A stretch of DNA of 64,000 nucleotides, from the IMG/VR virus record IMGVR_UViG_3300033153_008203, positions 62,001 to 126,000 of that record, one strand, 5' to 3'. Below the pieces are notes generated by a model. It was not told the origin of the DNA and did no database searches. It saw only the letters and a program-made list of their open reading frames with translations. Positions 56,828 to 64,000 of this stretch are shown here, one piece after another. Position 1 is the stretch's first letter. Each line of letters begins with the position of its first letter. The translations under genes and the position numbers were made by a program. The DNA comes from a virus.

Positions 56828-59800
56828 TAGATATTGCTCCTGCTAGGTCTTGAGTTTCTAGTTTTACTGATTCCTTTTCTAATCACTTTACTATTTACAT
56901 TATTGTACCCTTTAATCATTCCTGGCAAACCCCTGCTAAGAATCATATCGCTCTCTATGGAAAATCTTTCTTGAGGTCTTGCTGCATCTCTTTTATTATC
57001 AGCTTGCTTTCTTCTGTAACTGTTCTCTATTACAAGCTCAATTGTTCCTGGCATAGGCGCTTTCTTAGAAGCTGGCATATCACCAAAAGAACCACCAAAT
57101 GAAACTGCACTAATAACAAGTGATTGACCAAACTCTGTGTATTCCATTGTAAATGCAAGTAGCGCTAGTACCATAGCATCTAGCTCATGGTCTCCAACTC
57201 TCTTATTTCCCTGAGCATATACTGGCGCACCAGACTGAGTCCTTCTTTCAACTACGTAACCAAGCAACTCTTGCTCAAGTTCATCGTCATGTTTTGACAA
57301 CTCTATTAGGTCGTGCTCAAAATACCTTACTGAGTTCTCTATCATGTATGGCTTAGCAGGCTTATTTTCCGTTATACCAGTCCTTATGTTTCTGGTTTCA
57401 AGAGTACCGCCAGCACTAATACCTTTTACATATCTAAGCATAGAATCAGGATGAGCTGCACCTACCTCACTAAGACTCTTTTCTCCAAACTGTTGAAGCA
57501 ACTCTATTTGAGTCGTACCGAATCCAGCATCACAATAAATATGTGCACATTGCCAGTATTTATTTACTTCTCTTATTTTGTCTATTGCTATTAACTGAGT
57601 CCATCCAACTCTATCTACACAGTGTTTTGCTACAATTCTATATTTATTCTTAGCTGTGTCGTGCCCTATAATACAAATCTGCGTACCTATGGCTGTGTCG
57701 TTCCAGTCCACACCCATTGTATAGATCCATCCATCCATTCTTTTCTGTTCTTCATACTTGTATTCCGTTAAAGCCTTATCAACATACTGGTTCTGATAAA
57801 CGCCTTCTACTTCTTCTCCAAACTCAGCAAGGATCTCGTGCTGATATCCGGCCTCTGTTCCAGCATCAAGCCTGGCATCCCTATCCATCTGATCATTCCA
57901 GAAAGGAAGAACTGTTGAAGGATAATGAAACTCTCTAAATCTTGAGTCATGGCACTGGTCATAGAAACGCTCTCTACGACCTGTTGGAGTACTACTAGTC
58001 CATAACGTAACATTTGGGTTAGTATAAAGAATCGCTCCAATAGCATTAAGGTCATCAGGATCAAGGTAATCGGCCTCGTCAAGATATAGTGCATCAGCAG
58101 AGTTATGAACAATAACATTATTTGCTATAAAATTATGTGTATCGCTAACCTCTATGTCATATGCTAACTCTTTCCCGATATAGAATATGGATTTAATTGT
58201 ATCCAGAACGACATTATTGCTTTCAGACTTGTGATATTGGCTCTTAGTTTTATGTTTAACTAAATCAAAAACTTCAGCGCAAATCTCTTCTTTTCCATAA
58301 ATATATCCTATATCAGACAAAAACCTTCTAACATAAAAGCCAGATCTAACTTTAACGATATATTGTTTAGCAGTATTATAGTGCTCCCATTTCTTATCTC
58401 TTTCTTGTATTTTTGATACAACTCCGAGTTCAGCTAGTAATTCTTGTAGCTCATGAGCCAACCGCTTAGATACTGTGCAATATCCGATCTCTACTTGTGG
58501 TCCTCTCTTTTGATTAGAGTAACAGCACCAGCCATCTGTTGCAAACAGTTTTCTTATGAATAGTTTTTTATTCTCTTTTGTGCTTGTTTTGATTATAGAT
58601 GGGACGTGCTTATCGTATGAGAGTTTGTTTGCAACTTCATACTTTTCTAGAATGTCTAGAATGTGTTTATGTTTTATTTTAAGACCACTTACCCTGATAT
58701 TTTTAGTGTTTTTCGTTTCTTTCTTATTTTGAATACCAAAATAAACGTCCTTTTTATCAAGAATGTTGGTAAAATCATTAAGAATTTTTACATTTTCATT
58801 TATAAAATCAATAGCACCACGATCAATTACCTTCTTACCACAGCTTCCATCACCTATCATATATGCTGCAAACGATATCTCATCTTCATCTAACGCATTA
58901 GCTTTCTCAAGATCATAGTCAACAACATAAGACAGATTATCTCCTACTCTCCAGTCTTTAAGGCTTTTCCATTCAAATTTATTCCCAGCCCTAACCACAT
59001 TAGAATCATGTCTAGTACCAACTCTTCCATATAGTTCATGATCTTTGCTGCAACTTATTGATCTTCCTGACTCAAGTTTAACTTCAAACAGATCTTTTAC
59101 ATTTGACTCAAAAACATGACTAACTGTTCCAACCACTTTATTATTATACTCATCAACTGAAACAACTCTGTCTCCAACCATAATGTCTTTAATGTTCTTT
59201 GCTTTACCTGAAGCCATTAGTACTGCAGAATCGCACCTTAAGCACTGGCCTCTTACACCGTCTCCCTTAGATCCGCTTCTAGAACCAGAAGTAAACAGTT
59301 TTATAATAGATCCATTATGTAGCTCTATTTCTGCATAAGGAGTCTTAACATTTCTTTTGAGGGAATTTTTTAAATCATTAGAATCAAATATAAGCTCTAT
59401 CAATCTGTCATAAATGACCTGAGCATGAGACTTCTGTGGGCATACAACAAGAATATCATGACCATTTCTAGTAGACGCATTGTACAATATGTTTATGCAA
59501 AGGGAATCTGTTTTTCCTGATCTACGACCAATTCGTGAAATTTTTCTTTTTGCATCACACCTAAGCATTGTAGCTTGATATTCTATGTCATCTCTAGATG
59601 TACGTGGGTGCCAATCAAGAACAGCAGCTGCCCATCCAATAGGATCAAGCAAAGAGTTTGCTGCTTTTGCTTGTGCATCAGTTAAGGTTTTGCCTGATTG
59701 CTTTGCAAGCTTATATGCTGCCGGAAATATACCGGTACAATCTGCATCGAAAGTTCCATCCTTCGATTTAGCCATTACCTTTTCTCTACAACGAAGACAC

Positions 59801-59835
59801 TCTTCGCTTATGTTAGGATCATTAAAATCTGGCAT
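56827..59835 (-). CDS. terL: Terminase large subunit, interrupted by an intein
   Basis: A 1002-codon frame giving a 621-residue terminase after removal of the 381-residue intein (198-578). The ATPase has RIGRRSGKT (101-109), then Walker B YLDEAD (D586, E587), coupling motif TSSTPTG (613-619). The nuclease has D710 (GVDWND), D769 (YCDAG) and D886 (HELDAM), the RNase H-like metal set. The protein cuts concatemeric DNA and pumps it through the portal. The intein sits only seven residues before the Walker B aspartate, between GVRGQ and SADALYLDEAD. The ATG has a weak upstream site. Start and reading frame fit the family. Confidence 0.93.
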   Translation of the reverse strand: MPDFNDPNISEECLRCREKVMAKSKDGTFDADCTGIFPAAYKLAKQSGKTLTDAQAKAANSLLDPIGWAAAVLDWHPRTSRDDIEYQATMLRCDAKRKISRIGRRSGKTDSLCINILYNASTRNGHDILVVCPQKSHAQVIYDRLIELIFDSNDLKNSLKRNVKTPYAEIELHNGSIIKLFTSGSRSGSKGDGVRGQCLRCDSAVLMASGKAKNIKDIMVGDRVVSVDEYNNKVVGTVSHVFESNVKDLFEVKLESGRSISCSKDHELYGRVGTRHDSNVVRAGNKFEWKSLKDWRVGDNLSYVVDYDLEKANALDEDEISFAAYMIGDGSCGKKVIDRGAIDFINENVKILNDFTNILDKKDVYFGIQNKKETKNTKNIRVSGLKIKHKHILDILEKYEVANKLSYDKHVPSIIKTSTKENKKLFIRKLFATDGWCCYSNQKRGPQVEIGYCTVSKRLAHELQELLAELGVVSKIQERDKKWEHYNTAKQYIVKVRSGFYVRRFLSDIGYIYGKEEICAEVFDLVKHKTKSQYHKSESNNVVLDTIKSIFYIGKELAYDIEVSDTHNFIANNVIVHNSADALYLDEADYLDPDDLNAIGAILYTNPNVTLWTSSTPTGRRERFYDQCHDSRFREFHYPSTVLPFWNDQMDRDARLDAGTEAGYQHEILAEFGEEVEGVYQNQYVDKALTEYKYEEQKRMDGWIYTMGVDWNDTAIGTQICIIGHDTAKNKYRIVAKHCVDRVGWTQLIAIDKIREVNKYWQCAHIYCDAGFGTTQIELLQQFGEKSLSEVGAAHPDSMLRYVKGISAGGTLETRNIRTGITENKPAKPYMIENSVRYFEHDLIELSKHDDELEQELLGYVVERRTQSGAPVYAQGNKRVGDHELDAMVLALLAFTMEYTEFGQSLVISAVSFGGSFGDMPASKKAPMPGTIELVIENSYRRKQADNKRDAARPQERFSIESDMILSRGLPGMIKGYNNVNSKVIRKGISKTRNSRPSRSNI
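58102..59244 (-). mobile_element. LAGLIDADG intein inside the large terminase
   Basis: A 381-residue intein starting at Cys198 (CLRCDSAVLMASG, then IKDIMVGDRVVSV) and ending IVHN (His577-Asn578) before Ser579. Block B is the S-x-x-H of SKDH (S263, H266). Endonuclease helices are FAAYMIGDGS (322-331) and FIRKLFATDGW (427-436), each with the catalytic-type aspartate. All splice residues are present, so excision should give a normal terminase. It is only distantly similar to the intein at 36-37 kb. Confidence 0.93.
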
Positions 59836-59877
59836 ATTATTTAAAGAATTCCCGCCGAAATAAAAAGTTTTATCATA

Positions 59878-60270
59878 TTATCTATATCCGTAGTTAGAAC
59901 GCATAGATGTGCTTCTATTGTTTGATTTTCCAAAGAGAGCTCTTGTTACTCTTGACATTGCATAACCAGCAGCTGCTCCTGCAATACCTCCGCCCATTCT
60001 TCCTCTAGGTAGTGCTATGCCTCCTGCTCTTAATGGGGTTGCTCTTCTAGCTGCTGCTAGACCAGTTCTTGCTCCTCTTGCTGCTCCTGCTCCAAAACCT
60101 CCAGCACGAGAAATACTTCTTAATGCACTTCCTCCATACCTTGCACCTAAATATGCTCCTCCTGCAGTCGTTGCAAATGATGTAGTACCTGGCGCATATC
60201 TACTTGCAGCCCCATAGCCACCTATACCTGCTGCTGCTACTCCTGCAGTCACTAAATTTGGATTTGGCAT
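59878..60270 (-). CDS. Small basic Ala/Gly-rich protein, hydrophobic helices
   Basis: A 130-residue protein with Ala/Gly stretches (LVTAGVAAAGIGGYGAAS, GAYLGARYGGSALRS) and many Arg (GAARGARTGLAAARRATPLR), ending with SNNRSTSMRSNYGYR. It could insert in membranes or bind DNA. It is the last of three similar genes before the terminase. No family recognised. Likely a virion internal or ejected protein, by analogy only. Confidence 0.5.
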   Translation of the reverse strand: MPNPNLVTAGVAAAGIGGYGAASRYAPGTTSFATTAGGAYLGARYGGSALRSISRAGGFGAGAARGARTGLAAARRATPLRAGGIALPRGRMGGGIAGAAAGYAMSRVTRALFGKSNNRSTSMRSNYGYR

Positions 60271-60281
60271 TTTGTTCTCCT

Positions 60282-60929
60282 CTACCTTATGTGTGAGTAA
60301 TAAGCCTCGTTTCCTAATGCATTCCTAGCATTAAGATGGCTTCGTTGAACTTCTCTAAGAGACCTTTGTCTCATTGTATAAGCAGTCCCAAACGGATCAT
60401 GGAAACCACCACCAGTTTCATACTGCTTTAATCTACGTCCATATTCCATAGCTTTCCTAGGCGCTGTTGTAACAAAGTCATACATTGCTCCTGTAACCGC
60501 TGCTGCTGCAAGAAATCCTGCACCTCCGCCTATTACAGTTCCAGCTCCTAATGCATATCTTGCGGCTATGATCCCAGATTTGGATCCTTTTTTAATAGCA
60601 GCTTTCTGAAAAGTTCCAACTCCAAGCCCAGTCATTGCTGCTTTTCCTAGTCCACCACCTACACGTGCTCCTGCTGCATATGCTGCTGCACCTATGGAAT
60701 ACTCAAAAGCTAGCTGACCAGGACTCATACCAGAATACAAACCAAGCCCAATACCAGCAAGACCCATCTTTGTGCCAAGCCCAAATTTAACTGATGCTGA
60801 TGCTGATTTGTACCATTGTACAGGATTTAACCCTTTACCTATATTTTGACCAGGAGTAGAAATCCACCATTCTTTAAATGGCCCAATACTTTGTGCTCCT
60901 GATCTACTAGCTGTTTGCTGTACGGCCAT
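60282..60929 (-). CDS. Ala/Gly-rich hydrophobic protein, putative virion internal protein
   Basis: A 215-residue protein with several Ala/Gly hydrophobic segments (LGLYSGMSPGQLAFEYSIGAAAYAAGARVGGG, TVIGGGAGFLAAAAVTGAMYDF) and a basic C-terminal part rich in Arg and Tyr. The pattern resembles the hydrophobic Gly/Ala spans in the giant virion proteins encoded at 24-39 kb. It overlaps the preceding stop. No catalytic motif visible. Confidence 0.5.
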   Translation of the reverse strand: MAVQQTASRSGAQSIGPFKEWWISTPGQNIGKGLNPVQWYKSASASVKFGLGTKMGLAGIGLGLYSGMSPGQLAFEYSIGAAAYAAGARVGGGLGKAAMTGLGVGTFQKAAIKKGSKSGIIAARYALGAGTVIGGGAGFLAAAAVTGAMYDFVTTAPRKAMEYGRRLKQYETGGGFHDPFGTAYTMRQRSLREVQRSHLNARNALGNEAYYSHIR

Positions 60930-61321
60930 TAACCTCTCCTAAGATTATTAAGAGACAATGTTAAATCTCCATTATCAGCAAACTGACCCGGTGTCATTCC
61001 TTTCCTATATTGTTCTCTAATGGCTGGATTAAATAGCATTGGCTCACTTGGCATAGTGCCTTCTGTACTTACTGATCTAGGATTTCTCATTGAATACGGT
61101 TCAAATATAGATTGATTAATAGCACTATATGCAGGCTTAACTACTCCATAGTATCCTGCTGCTCCTACCAATCCAGCTGTCGCTATGTTTTGAGCATTAT
61201 GTACTGCTCGTGGTGCTGCTGCTGCTATAGATGCAGGCGCTCCTTTTACAGATGCAGCTGCTCCTTTTAACGTCGCTTTAGCTCTTGCTATTTTTCTTAA
61301 TTGTGCAAACCCAAGTGCCAT
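60929..61321 (-). CDS. Small Ala-rich protein with one hydrophobic segment
   Basis: A 130-residue protein. Residues about 10-45 are Ala/Lys-rich, followed by a short hydrophobic stretch (IATAGLVGAAGYYGVVKPAYSA, about 46-67) and a Pro/Asn-rich C-terminus (MRNPRSVSTEGTMPSEPMLFNPAIREQYRKG). Like its two neighbours it may be a small virion internal protein. No family recognised. Confidence 0.5.
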   Translation of the reverse strand: MALGFAQLRKIARAKATLKGAAASVKGAPASIAAAAPRAVHNAQNIATAGLVGAAGYYGVVKPAYSAINQSIFEPYSMRNPRSVSTEGTMPSEPMLFNPAIREQYRKGMTPGQFADNGDLTLSLNNLRRG

Positions 61322-62223
61322 TAACTATACCCCATGCTAGCATGTCTTCTTCCACCGTTCTTTGCTGCTTGAAACATGTATTCTGTTTTATTTCCATCCA
61401 TCATATTACTAATATTAACATTTTGTAACTGATTAAAGGTGGAAACTTCTTGATCATTATAGAACTGCTCTCTTTTATTAATAAAGTTTCCTAGTGCTCC
61501 TTTGACTCCTTTAACATCAAAACTATACTTATTGGTCGTAAATAAATCATTGACACGCTGTGCAGATACGCCTAGCTTAGTTGGGAGCTTTTCGGCATCT
61601 AATTGTCCTGTTGCTACTTCAAGATTTATCCTTTGTCTAACCCTATTTACTTTTGCCATAGTTTGCTTGAAAGCTTCTTCATCAGCTTCCCATTCGTAAA
61701 CTATCTTCTGTGATGGATCGCTTCTCAAATGATATTCTATTTTTCCCATTCTTGATCCATTAAGAATAGCATAAGTATTAACCTGATCAAAGCTCTTTTG
61801 CAGTGGAAGACCTCTTGCCTTTACTTGTGCAAAAACTTTTGCTCCAACAGACTTAATATCTGAAACAGTATCATCTTTATAGATAACATCAGCATAACCA
61901 GCCAACCCATGTTTATCACTATATATGTACTTCTCTATCTGACTGACATTTTTGTCTTTAGCCATCTTCATGGCCTCAGCATATTCGTGAAATGCGGTTC
62001 CTACAGTAGCAGCTGTTTCTGGTTCTCTTTCTTCTAGTAGGTCTCCCCACATTGGATTAGGACCTTGTGGTGCTGTGAGCATCTCATATAGCTCTTCCTC
62101 TGACTTACCAAGATAACTCATACCTAGCAATTCGTGCTTCTTTACTCTGGTTGCTGCGCCATACATAAAGTATCCAGTTGCACCTATTCCTCCAGCAGCC
62201 AACAGTTTTCTCCATCCTGCCAT
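61321..62223 (-). CDS. PD-(D/E)XK (RecB/Cas4-like) nuclease with N-terminal hydrophobic segment
   Basis: A 300-residue protein. Residues 8-25 (LAAGGIGATGYFMYGAA) form a short hydrophobic helix. The nuclease motifs follow: GTAFHEYAE (H79), GYADV (D112), SDIKS (D122-I-K124) and FDQVNTYA (Q147, Y151). This is the ordered set of the RecB/Cas4 type of PD-(D/E)XK nuclease, which cuts DNA with a metal ion. The remaining C-terminal part is charged and helical. It is encoded directly after the Cys-cluster gene and before the Ala/Gly-rich small proteins. A virion-delivered or packaging-linked nuclease is plausible; its substrate is unknown. Confidence 0.72.
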   Translation of the reverse strand: MAGWRKLLAAGGIGATGYFMYGAATRVKKHELLGMSYLGKSEEELYEMLTAPQGPNPMWGDLLEEREPETAATVGTAFHEYAEAMKMAKDKNVSQIEKYIYSDKHGLAGYADVIYKDDTVSDIKSVGAKVFAQVKARGLPLQKSFDQVNTYAILNGSRMGKIEYHLRSDPSQKIVYEWEADEEAFKQTMAKVNRVRQRINLEVATGQLDAEKLPTKLGVSAQRVNDLFTTNKYSFDVKGVKGALGNFINKREQFYNDQEVSTFNQLQNVNISNMMDGNKTEYMFQAAKNGGRRHASMGYS

Positions 62224-62224
62224 A

Positions 62225-63046
62225 TTAGCCCTCTGTTATATCTTTAGCTGCTTCTACTTGAGTCATTTCTATCTCGTCTTTTAATGATTCTAGCTCTGCT
62301 CTAAAGTTACTCATCTGAGATGACGGATCACCAGTATCTCTTGTCTTAAGTGCAGCAGCTCTCTTCCATTTCTCTTTCCTTGATCCAACCATACATTCTA
62401 CAAGCTTCATCTTTCTAATCTTAAGTCGCTCTTTTATGTCCCATGCAGTATGCACAACAGTCTGATGATATGGTGCACCTAAATTAGTAACTCCAACGAT
62501 ATTGTTCTGAGTAAGGTCTTGTCCATCTTCTTTTGATAGTGCAATATTGCATCTCATCTCAAATATCTCTATCTCTGCAAGCTCATTTACCATTGTAAGA
62601 TCTGTCATGTCTTGTGGGTTTACATTATACTCTTCTATAAATCTTTTTCTAAAAAAGGTAAGAAGCTCTACTTCTGGTAAGCATTGCCTGCCTACTGGTG
62701 GCTTACCCATCTCATATAGCGGGCATCTTTCTTTAAATTTACATTTATCTCCGGCACAAATCAAAGGGATTAGGCTTTGAACGCCAGTACTTGCTGCTTG
62801 CACATGTTTTCTGAGCCTGCCTGCTTCATCAGCAGTAAGTGTGATGTCGCTATAATTATCTAGGTTCATATCTAAAAAGCTAAAGAAGTCAGTCTTTTGT
62901 ACAGAGCCATCTTCTTTTAGAAGTCTACCATCTAAGCTATACATGACATTTTTCTGATATCCCTTTGTTTCTCTGTCTTCTTTTTTCTTTATATTCTTTA
63001 TTGTTTTAGATAAGGTTTCCATCTTATCTTCTTTTTTTTCTTTCAT
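62225..63046 (-). CDS. Cysteine-cluster protein upstream of the terminase, candidate small terminase
   Basis: A 273-residue protein, Lys/Glu-rich at the N-terminus. It has C97-x4-C102-x5-C108-x13-C122 in CAGDKCKFKERCPLYEMGKPPVGRQC, a likely metal or iron-sulphur site, followed by helices (VELLTFFRKRFIEEYNV, ELAEIEIFEMRCNIALS). It lies five genes before the large terminase and right before the nuclease. Similar four-cysteine proteins occur near phage terminase genes, so a small terminase or packaging cofactor is my best guess. I have no direct proof of DNA binding. Confidence 0.5.
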   Translation of the reverse strand: MKEKKEDKMETLSKTIKNIKKKEDRETKGYQKNVMYSLDGRLLKEDGSVQKTDFFSFLDMNLDNYSDITLTADEAGRLRKHVQAASTGVQSLIPLICAGDKCKFKERCPLYEMGKPPVGRQCLPEVELLTFFRKRFIEEYNVNPQDMTDLTMVNELAEIEIFEMRCNIALSKEDGQDLTQNNIVGVTNLGAPYHQTVVHTAWDIKERLKIRKMKLVECMVGSRKEKWKRAAALKTRDTGDPSSQMSNFRAELESLKDEIEMTQVEAAKDITEG

Positions 63047-63053
63047 CAGTCTC

Positions 63054-63353
63054 CTATCTACCTATGCTCTTGCTAAGTACTTCTACCATCTTTCTTTTAT
63101 GCTTCATATCATCATCAACATATTCAACGTAAATATCATCGACTATTTTGTATCCGCAGTGCTTTAGTTTGTCTATTACTAAGTCCCAAAACTCATGTGT
63201 ATCTATATTATTTCCACTCTTAAACGGAAAGCCGATTGATTCCGCTAATTCATCAGACAATCTCTCACTATTTTTGTCTTTCATAAGATTGTCCGCTTCA
63301 AGTATCTTCCTTAACGAACCTCTCCATTCTTTTCCTGTGGGCTCTGATTCCAT
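63054..63353 (-). CDS. Small unknown protein
   Basis: A 99-residue, mostly helical charged protein (KEWRGSLRKILEADNLMK, THEFWDLVIDKLKHCGYKIVDDIYVEY). There is no recognised domain. The ATG follows AGGAG and overlaps the stop of the preceding gene. Function unknown. Confidence 0.5.
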   Translation of the reverse strand: MESEPTGKEWRGSLRKILEADNLMKDKNSERLSDELAESIGFPFKSGNNIDTHEFWDLVIDKLKHCGYKIVDDIYVEYVDDDMKHKRKMVEVLSKSIGR

Positions 63354-63565
63354 TATTTCTCCTTATAAAACGTGTCGTAAATATGCGATAACTGTTTTTG
63401 AATACCCTCAGCATAAAACGCTTCAAACAATTCTTTGGCTTTCATTGCATATCCGCAATCTTTACCATGTTCACTGTTTTCAGCAAACCACCTGTAGCGT
63501 TCTGTTTGGGCTTTATCTAATAAGAGCCTTAGCTCTTCTAGTTCTTCGATGAGATTTTTAGGCAT
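63353..63565 (-). CDS. Small helical protein, first gene of the late operon
   Basis: A 70-residue Leu/Glu-rich helical protein (LIEELEELRLLLDKAQTERYRWF). It has an excellent GGAGG ribosome site, and lies about 23 bases downstream of the predicted transcription start of the promoter at 63595. No family recognised. Confidence 0.55.
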   Translation of the reverse strand: MPKNLIEELEELRLLLDKAQTERYRWFAENSEHGKDCGYAMKAKELFEAFYAEGIQKQLSHIYDTFYKEK

Positions 63566-63594
63566 GTTCCTCCAGATATAATATGCTAATAAAC

Positions 63595-63603
63595 ATTATA
63601 CCA
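63595..63603 (-). promoter_or_regulatory. Extended -10 promoter for the late operon
   Basis: The minus strand reads TGGTATAAT, a perfect TGnTATAAT, located after a terminator and about 30 bases before the first ATG. A TTGACA-like -35 is not evident at 16-18 bases. With the terminator just upstream this is the natural start of a transcription unit that runs through the window. It resembles the 40.1 kb element. Confidence 0.55.
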
Positions 63604-63657
63604 TGGATTTATTTTGGCGCTATACCTATATTAAACAATTTGAAAAGAAGAATGAAG

Positions 63658-63686
63658 AAAAAAAGAAAGGCCCCAATAGGGGCCTT
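63658..63686 (-). terminator. Rho-independent terminator ending the upstream operon
   Basis: AAGGCCCC and GGGGCCTT form a perfect 8 bp stem with a TATT loop, followed by TC and seven Ts on the minus strand. It begins two bases after the stop of the rightmost gene. The 63566-63688 gap holds only this terminator and the promoter. Confidence 0.93.
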
Positions 63687-63688
63687 AG

Positions 63689-64000
63689 TTATTCATCGTT
63701 GTTTTTTGGAAGTAGTCCTCCCCAGACTGATGGCATGTCTGTAGGTGAGGTTGATGTTGATCCACCATCCGGTATTGGATAACTAGGAAGAAGAGGATCA
63801 TAAGGAGCAATATCATTATATCCTCCTGGCAATGGTTGTGGCATTGTGTTAATTGGCCCACCAATCATTGTATTAGTGTTTATCCATTGTTGACCACGCA
63901 TAGAATTTATCTCATCCTGCATCTGCCTTCTAATGATTTCTACAGTCTCTTCAACGTTTTTTATTCCATCAACATATTCTTCTAGTTCTGTCAGAAGAAT
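63689..64000 (-). CDS. 3' part of an unknown gene (coiled coil plus Pro/Gly-rich tail), cut by window edge
   Basis: The frame is open from the right edge to the stop at 63689. The visible product is 103 residues, so the true start lies outside the window; an internal ATG at 63922 would give only 77. The first about 40 visible residues are charged and coiled-coil-like (ELEEYVDGIKNVEETVEII), and the rest is Pro/Gly/Ser-rich (PINTMPQPLPGGYNDIAPYD). The last gene of the upstream operon. No family recognised. Confidence 0.6.
   Translation of the reverse strand: MLLTELEEYVDGIKNVEETVEIIRRQMQDEINSMRGQQWINTNTMIGGPINTMPQPLPGGYNDIAPYDPLLPSYPIPDGGSTSTSPTDMPSVWGGLLPKNNDE

Noticed and set aside
1-64000. 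tRNA genes, CRISPR arrays, insertion sequences, integrase or attachment sites
   Set aside because: None could be recognised by eye; almost all sequence is used by minus-strand virion genes and gaps are short.

Overview
This window is the late (virion and lysis) region of a large, AT-rich tailed bacteriophage with a contractile tail. Every supportable gene lies on the minus strand, so transcription runs from the right edge to the left edge. Genes are packed tightly, often with stop and start codons overlapping as TAATG, and most carry a clear AGGAGG-type ribosome binding site. A contractile sheath, tail tube, gp25-like and J-like baseplate proteins, an HK97-type capsid, a prohead protease, a portal and a terminase identify a myovirus. 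Some 63 kb devoted almost wholly to virion genes suggests a very large (possibly jumbo) genome. The host is bacterial (peptidoglycan amidase, M15-type peptidase). Strong Shine-Dalgarno sites and extended -10 promoters would suit a Firmicutes-like host, but the sequence does not prove this.

Layout in the direction of transcription. (1) 64000-59878: end of an upstream gene, a terminator, a promoter, small genes, a Cys-cluster protein just upstream of the terminase, a RecB/Cas4-like nuclease with an N-terminal hydrophobic segment, and three small Ala/Gly-rich hydrophobic proteins. (2) 59835-46884: large terminase interrupted by an intein, head accessory proteins, a portal fused to a MuF-like domain, protease/scaffold, a capsid-associated protein and the major capsid protein, which is followed by a UUCG hairpin. 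(3) 46869-39018: neck proteins, tail terminator candidate, sheath, three tail-tube-like paralogues and two tail-chaperone-like paralogues. (4) 38957-24038: three giant proteins. The first contains an intein. The second carries a DxDGD active-site signature like that of RNA polymerase beta-prime. The third is a baseplate hub with an M15-like peptidoglycan peptidase domain. (5) 24035-19087: baseplate. (6) 19087-1013: adhesins, fibres and sheet-rich appendage proteins. (7) 977-1: a possible holin-like membrane protein, a free-standing response-regulator receiver domain and the start of an amidase endolysin.

How it fits together: the head is built and packaged by portal, protease, capsid protein and terminase. 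The tube and sheath form on a J/gp25 baseplate. The hub peptidase would open the cell wall at entry. The giant and small hydrophobic virion proteins, the nuclease and the polymerase-like protein are candidates for delivery with the DNA. The amidase acts at exit. The most notable items are the RNA-polymerase-like giant virion protein, the two LAGLIDADG inteins, the receiver domain in the lysis cassette, and strong hairpins placed inside the late operon. No tRNA, CRISPR array, insertion sequence or gap above 300 bases was seen; the longest gene-free stretch is about 120 bases.
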